A stretch of 64,000 nucleotides of DNA from Zygaena filipendulae (Eukaryota > Arthropoda > Insecta > Lepidoptera > Zygaenidae): contig OU015649.1 in NCBI GenBank assembly GCA_907165275.2, positions 12,492,001-12,556,000 of the forward strand, given 5' to 3'. Shown in pieces: positions 37,300 through 58,840 of this stretch; the first letter of the stretch is position 1, and the number at the start of each line of letters is the position of its first letter. The notes below the pieces were generated by a model that saw only the letters and a list, made by a program, of their open reading frames with translations, searched no databases and was not told the origin of the DNA. The translations under genes and the position numbers were made by a program.

Positions 37300-37600
37300 A
37301 GACAAATCACGGTAGATCCAGGACCGCTTTTTAAAAAGCAATTTAATGCATTTTAATACGTCTTTATTGTATGACCGTTACAATAAGAATGAATGCTTAA
37401 AACTAACATTAAGTCTAACATGAGTACATGAGTACGTTATTCTTAATTCCTAGCACCTTATCTCTATAGGGCGGATGGACTTCGCCGTGTAGCGGGAATG
37501 CTTGCTCAGCGTCTGTGGCTGGCCACCCGGTCGTTGTCACAGTATGATAATATTTATAATATAGAGAAATTATTCAGTACTTGGTACCGTCAACATGACT
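37300..37600 (-). repeat. 3' LTR of the errantivirus
   Basis: 301 bp, starting AGTCATGTTGACGG on the minus strand and ending GATTTGTCT. It has a TATAAATATTAT box-like stretch and an AATAAAGACG poly(A) signal on that strand. No difference from the other LTR is visible. The last nine or so codons of env and its stop lie inside it. Confidence 0.9.
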
Positions 37601-39327
37601 CGTCCCCCCGCAAGTTCGAAATTATTCAAATTCGCAGGATTTGAAGAATTTCGATTTCCGCAAAGTTTCATTGTTATAGTTTCGCGAAAGTGAAACATGA
37701 AGTAAATTAAAACAATGCCTATTACTAAATACAATATAACTGTCCAAACGCTAACACTTTTTAATGATACGATATTATTTTCACTTATACTATTTTCACT
37801 TTTCACATCACTTTTCTTCAATGCGTATGTAAGATACTGTAGGTTACTGAAATCCACTCCTTCCAGATTGACAGGCTTTCTTTCAGCATTTGTAAAGTTT
37901 ATCAAAGGCAAATTTACAATGGGTAGTCCTGTATGAGTTGCTTCCTTTAAATCGGACTGTCTTAGTTTTATTGTGAAACCACCAATTTTCACGAGACAGT
38001 CGTCATCTATTGTAATTATATAAGTGCCTTGAATATTCTGAGGGAAGACTTGGCTTCGACATACTCTTCGCAATAAGGTGTTCGATCTCGCATATAATAT
38101 CCATTGATTGGGTTGAATTTGTTGTATTTTAATATCTTCAATTTTGATCGGAATAACGTCACAGGTGCTAGTATTCTCTATGAAGTTAAATAAATTTGCA
38201 ATACAGTGATCTTGGATAGACTCGTATACATTTTCTGCGGAGCACACGAAGTAGGATTTCTCGCATTTTTGACATGGTTGTGAGAGTGGCTTCGTTAGTG
38301 ATCCCTTTACTAATAGGTAAGGATATTTGGGTAATATTACAAAAGTATTTGGATCATGGAAAACAGGTAGAGGGTACAATTTGTAGTATATAAAAATTTC
38401 TTTTCTTACCAGTGGTACCTCTAACAGAAACGCTATCTGATTATCATGGATGAATGACTTTAATGTAATAGTTTGCTCTATTTTTACAAGATTTTCCAAA
38501 CTTACTGTATATGTTAATTTTTCATGTTTTTCAATATCACTTAAAGCTAATAACAACTTAGTAGAGTCTATAATGGATTGATGTAGAGTTCCTAATTTAC
38601 TGAAAGCAATCGCAGTTTCAATTTCATTTAATTGGGTGAGAATACATTGAAAATTATGTAAAAGTAAATAATATGTATTAATAATGTTATTTTCTATGAA
38701 ATCCTTTTGTTCCTTTATTTTCAAATGGTCCAATTCGCTTTGCAAGATTTTTGACTGAACATCAAGTTGTATTAAATTATTGTTTATAGATTTAGTAACA
38801 TTCGTTACGCTTTGAACTATTTCAGAGATCAACGTTACCCTTTTATTAAGGTTTTGTTGATTTACTTTAATATTTTTTATAATTTGGTTATATTTAACAG
38901 CGTCTTCGTTGTCTAAATTTCCGGTTAATATTTTTATAATAGAACCTAAAGGGTTTAAAAGACCTCTTTTAACTCTAGCGATTGGAAATAATTGTTTAAG
39001 CTTGCTTAATGTTAAATTTTGTATGTACTCTACTTGTATCTTATAATTACATATCCTATCGTAAGGAGTACTGTTAAAATTAAGCTTAACTAAGGAATTA
39101 AGTTGTATATATTTATTTGAATTTGACATAAGGTCGTCTTGAATAATTTGTAGGTCCAAGGTTTTAATAATTATCCATTTATCATAACTTACTACTGCAG
39201 TTCCCTGTTTCAGGGGTAGTACACCGGGATTACTGTCAAGTCGGTGCAGTTGAAGGCCTTGGCATTGGCTCGTCGTCATTAGTAGTAGGAGAACGAGCTG
39301 GCCTTGCCTGCGGAGGGCGTTTAACAT
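37570..39327 (-). CDS. env: Errantivirus envelope glycoprotein (baculovirus F-like)
   Basis: A 585-residue frame for the class I fusion-type Env of insect errantiviruses, related to baculovirus F proteins. Seen in order: an N-terminal hydrophobic signal (about residues 10-24), a furin-type site RVKR at about 118-121 followed at once by a hydrophobic fusion-peptide-like stretch and heptad-rich segment, a Cys-containing region (about 365-440), and a C-terminal membrane anchor (about 527-547) with a 38-residue tail that ends inside the 3' LTR. The frame is open throughout. The start overlaps the end of the Gag-protease frame by 92 nt in another frame; family members express Env from a spliced RNA, so the ATG at 39327 is provisional. 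Confidence 0.85.
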   Translation of the reverse strand: MLNALRRQGQLVLLLLMTTSQCQGLQLHRLDSNPGVLPLKQGTAVVSYDKWIIIKTLDLQIIQDDLMSNSNKYIQLNSLVKLNFNSTPYDRICNYKIQVEYIQNLTLSKLKQLFPIARVKRGLLNPLGSIIKILTGNLDNEDAVKYNQIIKNIKVNQQNLNKRVTLISEIVQSVTNVTKSINNNLIQLDVQSKILQSELDHLKIKEQKDFIENNIINTYYLLLHNFQCILTQLNEIETAIAFSKLGTLHQSIIDSTKLLLALSDIEKHEKLTYTVSLENLVKIEQTITLKSFIHDNQIAFLLEVPLVRKEIFIYYKLYPLPVFHDPNTFVILPKYPYLLVKGSLTKPLSQPCQKCEKSYFVCSAENVYESIQDHCIANLFNFIENTSTCDVIPIKIEDIKIQQIQPNQWILYARSNTLLRRVCRSQVFPQNIQGTYIITIDDDCLVKIGGFTIKLRQSDLKEATHTGLPIVNLPLINFTNAERKPVNLEGVDFSNLQYLTYALKKSDVKSENSISENNIVSLKSVSVWTVILYLVIGIVLIYFMFHFRETITMKLCGNRNSSNPANLNNFELAGGRVMLTVPSTE

Positions 39328-41647
39328 TTTTAATTGGGTTTTTAGTATTTTTCTTTTTAAGTCGTACTGCTACTACATTTCGCGGTATTTCCCCGGTAAC
39401 CAGAGTTTTTTCATAGCGAGGTCTGATATTTTTATCGTCTAATTCAACCTTAAAATCTGATTCAGATGAAATTGTTATTGGGCTTTTAGGGTTCAAATTA
39501 CTATTTTTATTTCCTTTTCGTTGTCTTTCGTCCACATTTACGACTAATGAGCTTGAATCATCTTTATGAAGGACATTTATTTTTTTCCTAGATAAGGTAT
39601 CGGCGTTTGTATTTCTTTCTTCGTCATTCATGTGATCTAAACGAAGTCTTGTCGGATTGTCAACTAAAATTTTATCTGTCTCATAATTATCATAGTCAAG
39701 TTTATTTGTTTCCAGTGTATTAGAGTCATACTGTTCTGTTTGTAATGGTTTGCGAAACTTCGTTGTCCCTACTTTATCTGATGTATTTTGAATAACAGTA
39801 TAAGCTAATCCATTAGTACAATTAATAAGAGCACGTGTCATCCGAGCTCCTAAACCAAAATCGGTTTTCTCTAAAGTTTCCTGACCGTGTCCTAAGGTTG
39901 TAGGTACCTTAACGCGGGTTTCGCTGCGAGGATCTAATCGAACTTCATGTATTGGTTTATATAGAATAGGTATGTCTGTATCGCACGTATGTAACACTTG
40001 ATTTTTCATATCGATAGTAGCGTCTAGTTGTTTTAGTAAGTCTGAACCGATTAAACCATCATATCGATCGTCTACTTGTAATATGTAAAATTTGTGCATA
40101 GTGTTGTTTCTTAACGTCTTTAATGAAGGTATAAGTATAGCTTCATTATGATGGCTGCAAGCATGTGCACTAACTACCTGAAATGGTTCGTAAATTTTAT
40201 AATTTGAAAAGAACTCGTTAGCTTTTGCGGGACTAATGAAAGATCGGGTGCTGCCCGTGTCGATCATAAATCGCGAATTTATTTCGGGAATTTCAATATG
40301 TGGGAGTCTCAGAGTACTATCAAAGTTAAGATGTATTGTTACGGGCTGTTGGTATGTATCTGAGGCCGTTTCTAGATAATATGTCTCAAAAACTTTCTCA
40401 TCATTTTGTACCGGTTGTTCTTGTTCGTATTCAGCATACTGGTTCTCATCATATTCGTTGTATACAGGTATATCATTATTGTCACAATAATCAGGGCTAT
40501 AGTCGTAGTCATAAAGTTCATTATTATGAAAAACATTTTGCTGTGAATCTTCGATAAAGTTTTGTTTTAATGGTGGTGCAGTACGCATCGACACATCAGT
40601 GTTATAATCTAACTTTTGAACAGGTTTGTTGAAGTGAGGATTATTATTTAATTGTGGGTGGTACCCTTGCGGAATACCAAATTTAAAGTTTGGGTTATTA
40701 TTATTAAATTGTGGACGATAGCCTCCTTGTGGAATACCGAATTTAAAATTTTGATTGTTATTGTCAAATTGAGGACGATATCCTCCTTGTGGCATTCCAA
40801 ATTTAAAATTGGGATTACCATGATTATTATTAAATTGAGGTCGGTAACCTCCTTGTGGATGGTTAAAATTGTTTTGGTTACCATAAGGAGAAAAACCAAA
40901 TTTAAAATTTTGTTGCATCGGTAGTTGCGATGCTGGTATTTTAAAACCAAAATTATTATTTATTGGCTGCGCAAATTTAGCATGATTTTGATAAAAAGAA
41001 GAATTTTGTGCTGGATTTGACGGCTGAAAATTCTTATAATTTGGTCTATCTTTATTTTTTGAATCGTATTGAAACTGAACATTAACTTCTTCTGTTACTA
41101 TTGATAATGCATTCTCTAAAGTAAGGTTAGGTGGCGTCAATCTTAACCTTATAAGCCTGATAAATTCTTTTGGCAAATTAAAAAGAAAAACATCGAAAGC
41201 AGCTTGATTATAGATAATCATCTTTGCGGCTTTAACACCTTCATCTACGAGTAAGTTAACTTTTGAAAATAATGTACTGCGTACGTTTTGTACCCTTTTG
41301 CAGAAATCGATATAAGATTCGCCATTTTTTATTTTTAATGATTCCAACTCAATTGCGATACATTCCTCTGAACGTGGATCTCCAAAATGTTGAATGAAAA
41401 CTGCTCGTAATGTATTCCAACTATTAATATCGTCCCTCTCGCTAAGGAGAGCGGCAGCTCTACCAGTCAATCTACTTGTAATACATTGGAAAAAGTAAGC
41501 TAATTGTACCGGATTATTTGGACCACCAAAGTTAATCAAAACGTATTCACATTTTTTAATAAAAAAATTTAGCAAGTTGGGCTCTCCATCATATTTTGGT
41601 ATTAAATTTAAAATATCTTTCGGTATCACCTGAACGCTTTGAGCCAT
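39236..41647 (-). CDS. gag-pol: Errantivirus Gag-protease frame with internally deleted Pol
   Basis: 803 residues from ATG 41647 (context AAAAATGG; the open frame extends 18 codons further upstream). The N-terminal half is Gag: MAQSVQVIPKDILNLIP, then a capsid-like helical region to about residue 215, then an Asn/Gln/Phe/Gly-rich tail with repeated FKFG(M/I)PQGGYRPQF units (about 40640-40900). An aspartic protease follows with the DTG triad at 40253-40261. The frame then runs through the usual pre-RT linker (LDHMNDEER) directly into NADTLSR (39590-39607), the end of RNase H. No YxDD reverse transcriptase and no HHCC/DDE integrase motifs remain. Family members normally need a frameshift between Gag and Pol; here Gag and protease share one frame. 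The tail is basic (KKKNTKNP, PPQARPARSP). Confidence 0.85.
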   Translation of the reverse strand: MAQSVQVIPKDILNLIPKYDGEPNLLNFFIKKCEYVLINFGGPNNPVQLAYFFQCITSRLTGRAAALLSERDDINSWNTLRAVFIQHFGDPRSEECIAIELESLKIKNGESYIDFCKRVQNVRSTLFSKVNLLVDEGVKAAKMIIYNQAAFDVFLFNLPKEFIRLIRLRLTPPNLTLENALSIVTEEVNVQFQYDSKNKDRPNYKNFQPSNPAQNSSFYQNHAKFAQPINNNFGFKIPASQLPMQQNFKFGFSPYGNQNNFNHPQGGYRPQFNNNHGNPNFKFGMPQGGYRPQFDNNNQNFKFGIPQGGYRPQFNNNNPNFKFGIPQGYHPQLNNNPHFNKPVQKLDYNTDVSMRTAPPLKQNFIEDSQQNVFHNNELYDYDYSPDYCDNNDIPVYNEYDENQYAEYEQEQPVQNDEKVFETYYLETASDTYQQPVTIHLNFDSTLRLPHIEIPEINSRFMIDTGSTRSFISPAKANEFFSNYKIYEPFQVVSAHACSHHNEAILIPSLKTLRNNTMHKFYILQVDDRYDGLIGSDLLKQLDATIDMKNQVLHTCDTDIPILYKPIHEVRLDPRSETRVKVPTTLGHGQETLEKTDFGLGARMTRALINCTNGLAYTVIQNTSDKVGTTKFRKPLQTEQYDSNTLETNKLDYDNYETDKILVDNPTRLRLDHMNDEERNTNADTLSRKKINVLHKDDSSSLVVNVDERQRKGNKNSNLNPKSPITISSESDFKVELDDKNIRPRYEKTLVTGEIPRNVVAVRLKKKNTKNPIKNVKRPPQARPARSPTTNDDEPMPRPSTAPT

Positions 41648-41866
41648 TTTTAAATTTATATTCACTTTAACACAACAAGTACTATAATAAAAGACACACA
41701 CAATTTAATTCTTAACGCTAAAAATGATTAAAATTATTTTATAGAGATATAGAGTGATAGAGTCACAAATTATTTAAACAAATTTAATATAAGAACTATA
41801 TATATTTTTTTTATGTTGTATTTGTAACTAAGAATTTTTATTTAAACAATTTATTCTTAATTTAAT

Positions 41867-42131
41867 ATACCGATTCAGTGTAATATCTTAATATCCTAAA
41901 TATAAAATAGAGCAAAGTATTTAAAATCAAATAGATTTGTTATTTGATTAAAATATTTGTAATTATGTACCGATGAAGTGTACGATCTATAAACTAAATT
42001 ATACCGATGTAGTGTATAAAATAGAGCAAATTATTTAAAATCAAATAGATTTGTTATTTGATTAAAATATTCTTAATTATGTACCGATGAAGTGTACGAT
42101 CTATAAACTAAGTTATACCGATTTAGTGTAT
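41867..42131. repeat. Tandem 114-bp repeat with five TACCGAT..AGTGTA motifs in the provirus leader
   Basis: Unit 1 is 41901-42014 and unit 2 is 42015-about 42131, nearly identical. The motif (A/G)TACCGATnnAGTGTA occurs at 41867, 41967, 42001, 42081 and 42115, with spacings 100, 34, 80 and 34 bp. It lies between the 5' LTR and gag, the same position as the Su(Hw)-binding insulator array in the Drosophila gypsy element; the sequence is not the Su(Hw) motif. Regulatory role is inference. Confidence 0.8.
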
Positions 42132-42413
42132 GTTTGCCTATTTTTGTGCAATCAGATAACGTTACTTGAGCGATTTTCTGTCTCTATAGTAACATTTAAT
42201 ATTTGGAAGTCATAGGGAAAGCAAAGGAAGTAAAGGTTGTACTCACAAGCCACCCATGTCTTCCAGCAATGGTCCTGGTCACCCCGGAGTCTTATTTATT
42301 TGGTTCGTATGGATACCCTTTCACACGCCGAACACGCACTTCAGACCGATTTTTGTGTCTTCGAGAGCACGAGCACGACGATAGGATATAGAGGGTATCC
42401 TACCGGCTGCGCC

Positions 42414-42714
42414 AGACAAATCACGGTAGATCCAGGACCGCTTTTTAAAAAGCAATTTAATGCATTTTAATACGTCTTTATTGTATGACCGTTACAATAA
42501 GAATGAATGCTTAAAACTAACATTAAGTCTAACATGAGTACATGAGTACGTTATTCTTAATTCCTAGCACCTTATCTCTATAGGGCGGATGGACTTCGCC
42601 GTGTAGCGGGAATGCTTGCTCAGCGTCTGTGGCTGGCCACCCGGTCGTTGTCACAGTATGATAATATTTATAATATAGAGAAATTATTCAGTACTTGGTA
42701 CCGTCAACATGACT
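42414..42714 (-). repeat. 5' LTR of the errantivirus
   Basis: Identical by eye to the 3' LTR over 301 bp. It carries the element's promoter; TATAAATATTAT lies about 40-50 nt from its start on the minus strand, and the AATAAA signal is at 42477-42482 (plus-strand TTTATT). Followed (toward lower coordinates) by the primer-binding-like sequence at 42395-42413. Confidence 0.9.
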
Positions 42715-43836
42715 AGGTTTTATTGTGTTTTGTTTATTATGTTGAATCATAATTACAGTTTTTGCGGGTCATTCGCATGTATGTATTTGTATTTATCTCA
42801 CCCTTCGTTATTATAGAGGCTAAATTGATTGACAGTTCAGTGTCCGATGACCACATCTTGGCCCAGAAATTCCCATTGAACATATCTATAAAGGCTGAAA
42901 TTCATTTTGTTTTCCACATGTGGAATGTGCACCAATAAAATAAAAACACTTTGTTACATTCGAAATTATCTGCTGTTTTCTTCTTTACACATTTATTATT
43001 ACATCCATGTGTAAATATGGTACTGCTCCTGTATTAATATTGTTATATAAAATTTGACTAAATCAAATTATTAATAATATCTATTGCAATTCACTGTTAT
43101 GTTTTAATATTGCTTGTAGTTATAACTTCGCCCTTGAAAATCGCACAAAATATAATGGTAAATTTTATTGTAATATAAAGTACAGAATTTCCTACATTTT
43201 TATAATTTATTGAGTCTGTGACATAGTCAACGTTTTCTTTGCTTTATTTGTATGTAACATTGATCATTCAGAGGTTACAAACGGAGACCCACAGGAGGTT
43301 TGTATGATTGTAAAGAAATAGTACATTTTATATTGTATAATGTTTATATGATGAAATATTATATTAGTTAAACATAAATTTATTATTAATAATAATTATT
43401 ATTCGATAATAAATAACATTTTGTAAGTGTTTTTCTTTCTATGTACATATATGATCTTTATTCTCAGTACTTGTCTCTTGACAACATAGATAAAAGATAA
43501 ACCTTAGCAAACCAATTTATTTGTAGTAAATGATTAAAAACATTATTCACTGTAAATATTTCAAGATTGAAACCAGTACAACACTCTCGGCGAAAACACC
43601 TACCCCTTTTTTTACTAAAAGTGTGGCCATGAAGGATACCTAGTGTTTCCTTTGAAGTATTGTTAACTAAAACTGAAAATAAAAGCAAAAATAATACATA
43701 ATACCATATATATTACCCTAAAAGAAAACTTACAATGGTCGCAAATATCTTCCACTTTTGACTTATTGCAAAATAAGGTTCGACGTCCATCAAGTCTCAA
43801 CTGATTAACGCATTACTGATAAACCCGTTTTATGAG

Positions 43837-44063
43837 CCCGCGCAAATTAGGCTTAAAAATGCTCAAGCACATTTTTGATGTCACATTATAGAGAACCACT
43901 AGGCAGTAGCGTTGTCTTTTGTCGTTACAAAATCTAACGCATTTCACGCAACCTGGCACTTGATGAGCATCGAATTTTGAATTCTAAAACAATACTGATA
44001 TGATTTTTTATTCAGTGTCATCAAAAGTGTGCTGGCAATCTTTCGCCTAATTTGTGCGGCGCC
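43837..44063. repeat. Fold-back MITE with GCGCAAATTAGGC termini
   Basis: Left arm GCGCAAATTAGGCTTAA, then CTCAAGCACATTTTTGATGT. Right arm is the inverse: GTGTCATCAAAAGTGTGCTG then GCCTAATTTGTGCGGCGCC. A roughly 115-bp centre separates them. No coding potential. Confidence 0.6.
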
Positions 44064-44873
44064 TAAATAAATAGTGCCATGGCCCATGCTATTGTGGGTT
44101 AATAGTTCCACACTAGCAGCTACGACAAACTTTGTAAATATTCATCAAACTCTTTACTATTAGGTAAACTCTATCACTGACAATTATTGTCAACCCTATC
44201 TATTGTAATTATATTTTGTAAAATATGTCATAATATGTATGTATGTATGAAGCTCGCATTATGATGTAAGCGGTTTATAATAAATAGGTTAGTGAAACTA
44301 TAAAATATTTAGACATGTACTGTACATCTAATTTGGATGCAGGTGAATATGTTTAAGATTGTATTCACAATGATATTGTGAATATATAATGTGTTCCATA
44401 AATTATAGAAAATATAATGATAAGCTAAATTTTATTCCTATGAGGAATTACTTTACGAAATTGTATAAAGTTTAATTTTCCTATTAGGGTTTTTTATATG
44501 TGATTGTGAAATCAAAGTTGCAATGTTAACGATTGACCTGCATCAATTTTGTTTTATTGTAGGTAGGTAGCACTAGTTAATCCGTTCATTTGTTTGTCCG
44601 CTGTAAATATTTTGCGAATTTCTTAGGTAAGCGTTAGAACTCACAACAAACTTGTTAATACAATTTGTGTTTTGGCATCAAGTTTATTTTATCTTATTTT
44701 TAAAATAAAAAATATTAATAATGGTGAGATTTTTTTCTAAATCTGACCCATGGCGCACGAACACGCGCGCACGCATTGTCTACTAATAGTAACTGTAGTA
44801 ATAGTAACCTTTATTGTTATACTCACATGCCAGATAAGTATACTCTTATTATATTATCTGTGACTTGTTAAGA

Positions 44874-45007
44874 CCACTCCACATTCACGTGAAAATCTTG
44901 CGAGAACGTGAGAAAACCACGAGAAACGGCGGAGAACATCGGCTCGACATTCACGTTCTCGTGGTTTTCTCGTCTTCTCGCAATATTCTCGCGTGAATGT
45001 GGAGCGG
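44874..45007. repeat. 134-bp fold-back element
   Basis: Left arm 44874-44925 begins CCACTCCACATTCACGTGAA and includes GAAAACCACGAGAA. Right arm 44956-45007 is its inverse, TTCTCGTGGTTTTCTCG to GTGAATGTGGAGCGG, with a few mismatches. The loop is about 30 bp. Probably a short MITE; arms are unusually GC-rich for this interval. Confidence 0.75.
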
Positions 45008-45318
45008 GCTTTAGAAATAGAAAAAGAAAACTCATTCTAAAATATACTCTTTATATTAAAGTTTCACAAAACTGCATGATGATATAAAAATAATACCTAG
45101 AAATTAATTATTACACTCTTAAAAGCTGTTAGACAACTTAAATGCTTCTAAATAAATTTTCCTTGACACTATTAAAAATCACAAAAAAAATAATTGCGTT
45201 AACAAAAACAATTGCGTTCAAAAATATAACGTTTGTACGAAGGTACAACATTCGATATCCGTACATGGAATTGTATAACTAATGCGTATTGCGATAAGGT
45301 CATTAATCGATATGTGAT

Positions 45319-57280
<11,962 letters not shown>

Positions 57281-57935
57281 GTTAAGCTAAATTATATGGC
57301 ACGGGGCACCGGGCGACGTAGGGTACTCGTGACGTTGACTTTCTTCAATCAGCAAGTGTAGTGCACTTGGCGACTGGCTACCCGGTATCGTTATTATAAA
57401 TAAGAAAATGTTTCAAGATCTTGCTCGACAGTCGACACCGGACGGGCGACGGCGGACCACAGACGAAATAATTTTATTTTCTTTTTTTTTCTCTTCTTTT
57501 TGGACTCAACACTGAGTGTTATTTGCCACTTTCATTTTTGGTAAATAAATTATAAATCAAAGATCATAGCGACATTAAGGATGCAAACGATACATCGATG
57601 TTTGAATAAACATGTGTTTTAACACCGATATCGAAACCTAAAACATCGATGTAACATCGTTCTTCATGAACCATCCAGTTGGCAACATTGGTTTTAACTT
57701 TTAAATAGTGATGGACATTGAAAAAAACATCGATGTTATATCGATATATCAAAAACTACATCGATGTTTTCCATATATCGATTGTTTTTTCTATAAGTTG
57801 GTGGTGATTTAGATATAAAAAACAGGCACTTATTAAAAAAGCTTGAAATATGCTTAGATTAGAATTTGAATAAATAGGGTACTTCAATGAATTTTGTTTT
57901 CCAGTCCATTTTAAAGATATATGGCCTACTAAAAC

Positions 57936-58838
57936 GGTTACATCAATGCAACGGTTACATCAGACAAGCCGAATCACTGTATACTTTTAAACGTTACCTA
58001 AAGCGATATTTCAATGAGAGATGTGGTTACCAGTGAAAACACTTCCTGTTATTCTTGTATAATATATTTGATATGCCTATCTGTAATATTGTACTCTGGT
58101 TTAAATTAATACTTGTATAAGTTTTTATGTCAAAACTATATATCTATTATTATGTACCTAGTATCGTTATTTTTATCAGTATTTTTATAGATATTTATTA
58201 TTTCATAATGTCTATGTGTATGTATATTTAATAATATTATAATCTCACGAGGTATCAGCCTGCACCCATCCACTGTACTAATGCATATTCTGTACTATCT
58301 CGTCAAGATTGCCTTGAAAAAAATCCTGCTAGTAATAAGGCCGCCTATTTGCCTGAAATTAATTTATATAATATTTATTATTGTGAAAATAATTTGGTGC
58401 AATAAAGTATATTGTATTGTATTGTATTGTATGTATTGTATTGTATTGTATTGTATTGTATTGTATTGTATTGTATTGTATTGTATTGTATTGTATTGTA
58501 TTGTATTGTATTGTATTGTATTGTATTGTATTGTATTGTATTGTATTGTATTGTATTGTATTGTATTGTATTGTATTGTATTGTATTGTATTGTATTGTA
58601 TTGTATTGTATTGTATTGTATTGTATTGTATTGTATTGTATTGTATTGTATTGTATTGTATTGTATTGTATTGTATTGTATTGTATTGTATTGTATTGTA
58701 TTGTATTGTATTGTATTGTATTGTATTGTATTGTATTGTATTGTATTGTATTGTATTGTATTGTATTGTATTGTATTGTATTGTATTGTATTGTATTGTA
58801 TTGTATTGTATTGTATTGTATTGTATTGTATTGTATTG
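57936..58838 (+). mobile_element. 5'-truncated LINE 3' end with TTGTA tail
   Basis: Inserted in MITE R copy 2 with a TAAAAC duplication (57930-57935 and 58839-58844). Near its left end a frame at about 57965-58037 reads AESLYTFKRYLKRYF and stops, resembling the C-terminal end of a LINE reverse transcriptase reading frame. A 3' UTR of about 360 bp follows, ending GTGCAATAAAGTATA and running straight into the pentanucleotide array. Short truncation, target duplication and simple-repeat tail are the usual marks of target-primed retrotransposition. The clade (CR1/Jockey-like) is a guess. Confidence 0.75.
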
Positions 58839-58840
58839 TA
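58405..58840 (+). repeat. (TTGTA)n pentanucleotide array, about 86 units
   Basis: About 430 bp of pure TTGTA with one slipped unit near 58431 (TTGTATGTATTG). Because the unit has 5 bases and lacks stops in either direction, it generates long spurious open frames in all six frames. It is the expanded tail of the LINE fragment. Confidence 0.98.

Larger units (their letters stand above)
37300..42714 (-). mobile_element. Errantivirus (Ty3/gypsy, env-bearing) provirus lacking the RT-integrase core
   Basis: A 5415-bp LTR element on the minus strand. The two 301-bp LTRs (37300-37600 and 42414-42714) are identical by eye, and AGGT flanks both sides (37296-37299, 42715-42718), the 4-bp duplication of this class. 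Order on the minus strand: 5' LTR, a primer-binding-like GGCGCAGCCGGTAGGATAC directly after it (resembling the tRNA-Ser type used by some errantiviruses), a leader with tandem repeats, a Gag-protease frame, an Env frame, a GCGGGGGGACG polypurine tract, 3' LTR. Reverse transcriptase, most of RNase H and integrase catalytic regions are missing, so it is nonautonomous. It lies just 3' of EMSY in opposite orientation. Confidence 0.9.
42719..45318. other. Intergenic region between EMSY/provirus and Got2
   Basis: No gene is supported. It contains two fold-back repeats (43837-44063 and 44874-45007) and otherwise AT-rich sequence. AATAAA words at about 42932-42940 (CCAATAAAATAAAAAC) are the first good poly(A) signals after EMSY once the provirus is ignored, so 42715-42950 may be displaced EMSY 3' UTR. 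The open frame at 43464-43688 (minus) shows nothing recognisable. Confidence 0.45.

Noticed and set aside
41648..41701. Upstream extension of the Gag frame by 18 codons
   Set aside because: The extension lies in the leader; the second methionine has a better context and matches the expected Gag N-terminus.
42203..42470. Two small open frames near the right LTR
   Set aside because: They overlap the provirus leader and LTR in the antisense direction and have no Env or Gag similarity.
58405..58840. Regular short repeats as a possible CRISPR array
   Set aside because: The unit is a 5-bp simple repeat without spacers, and the sequence is eukaryotic.
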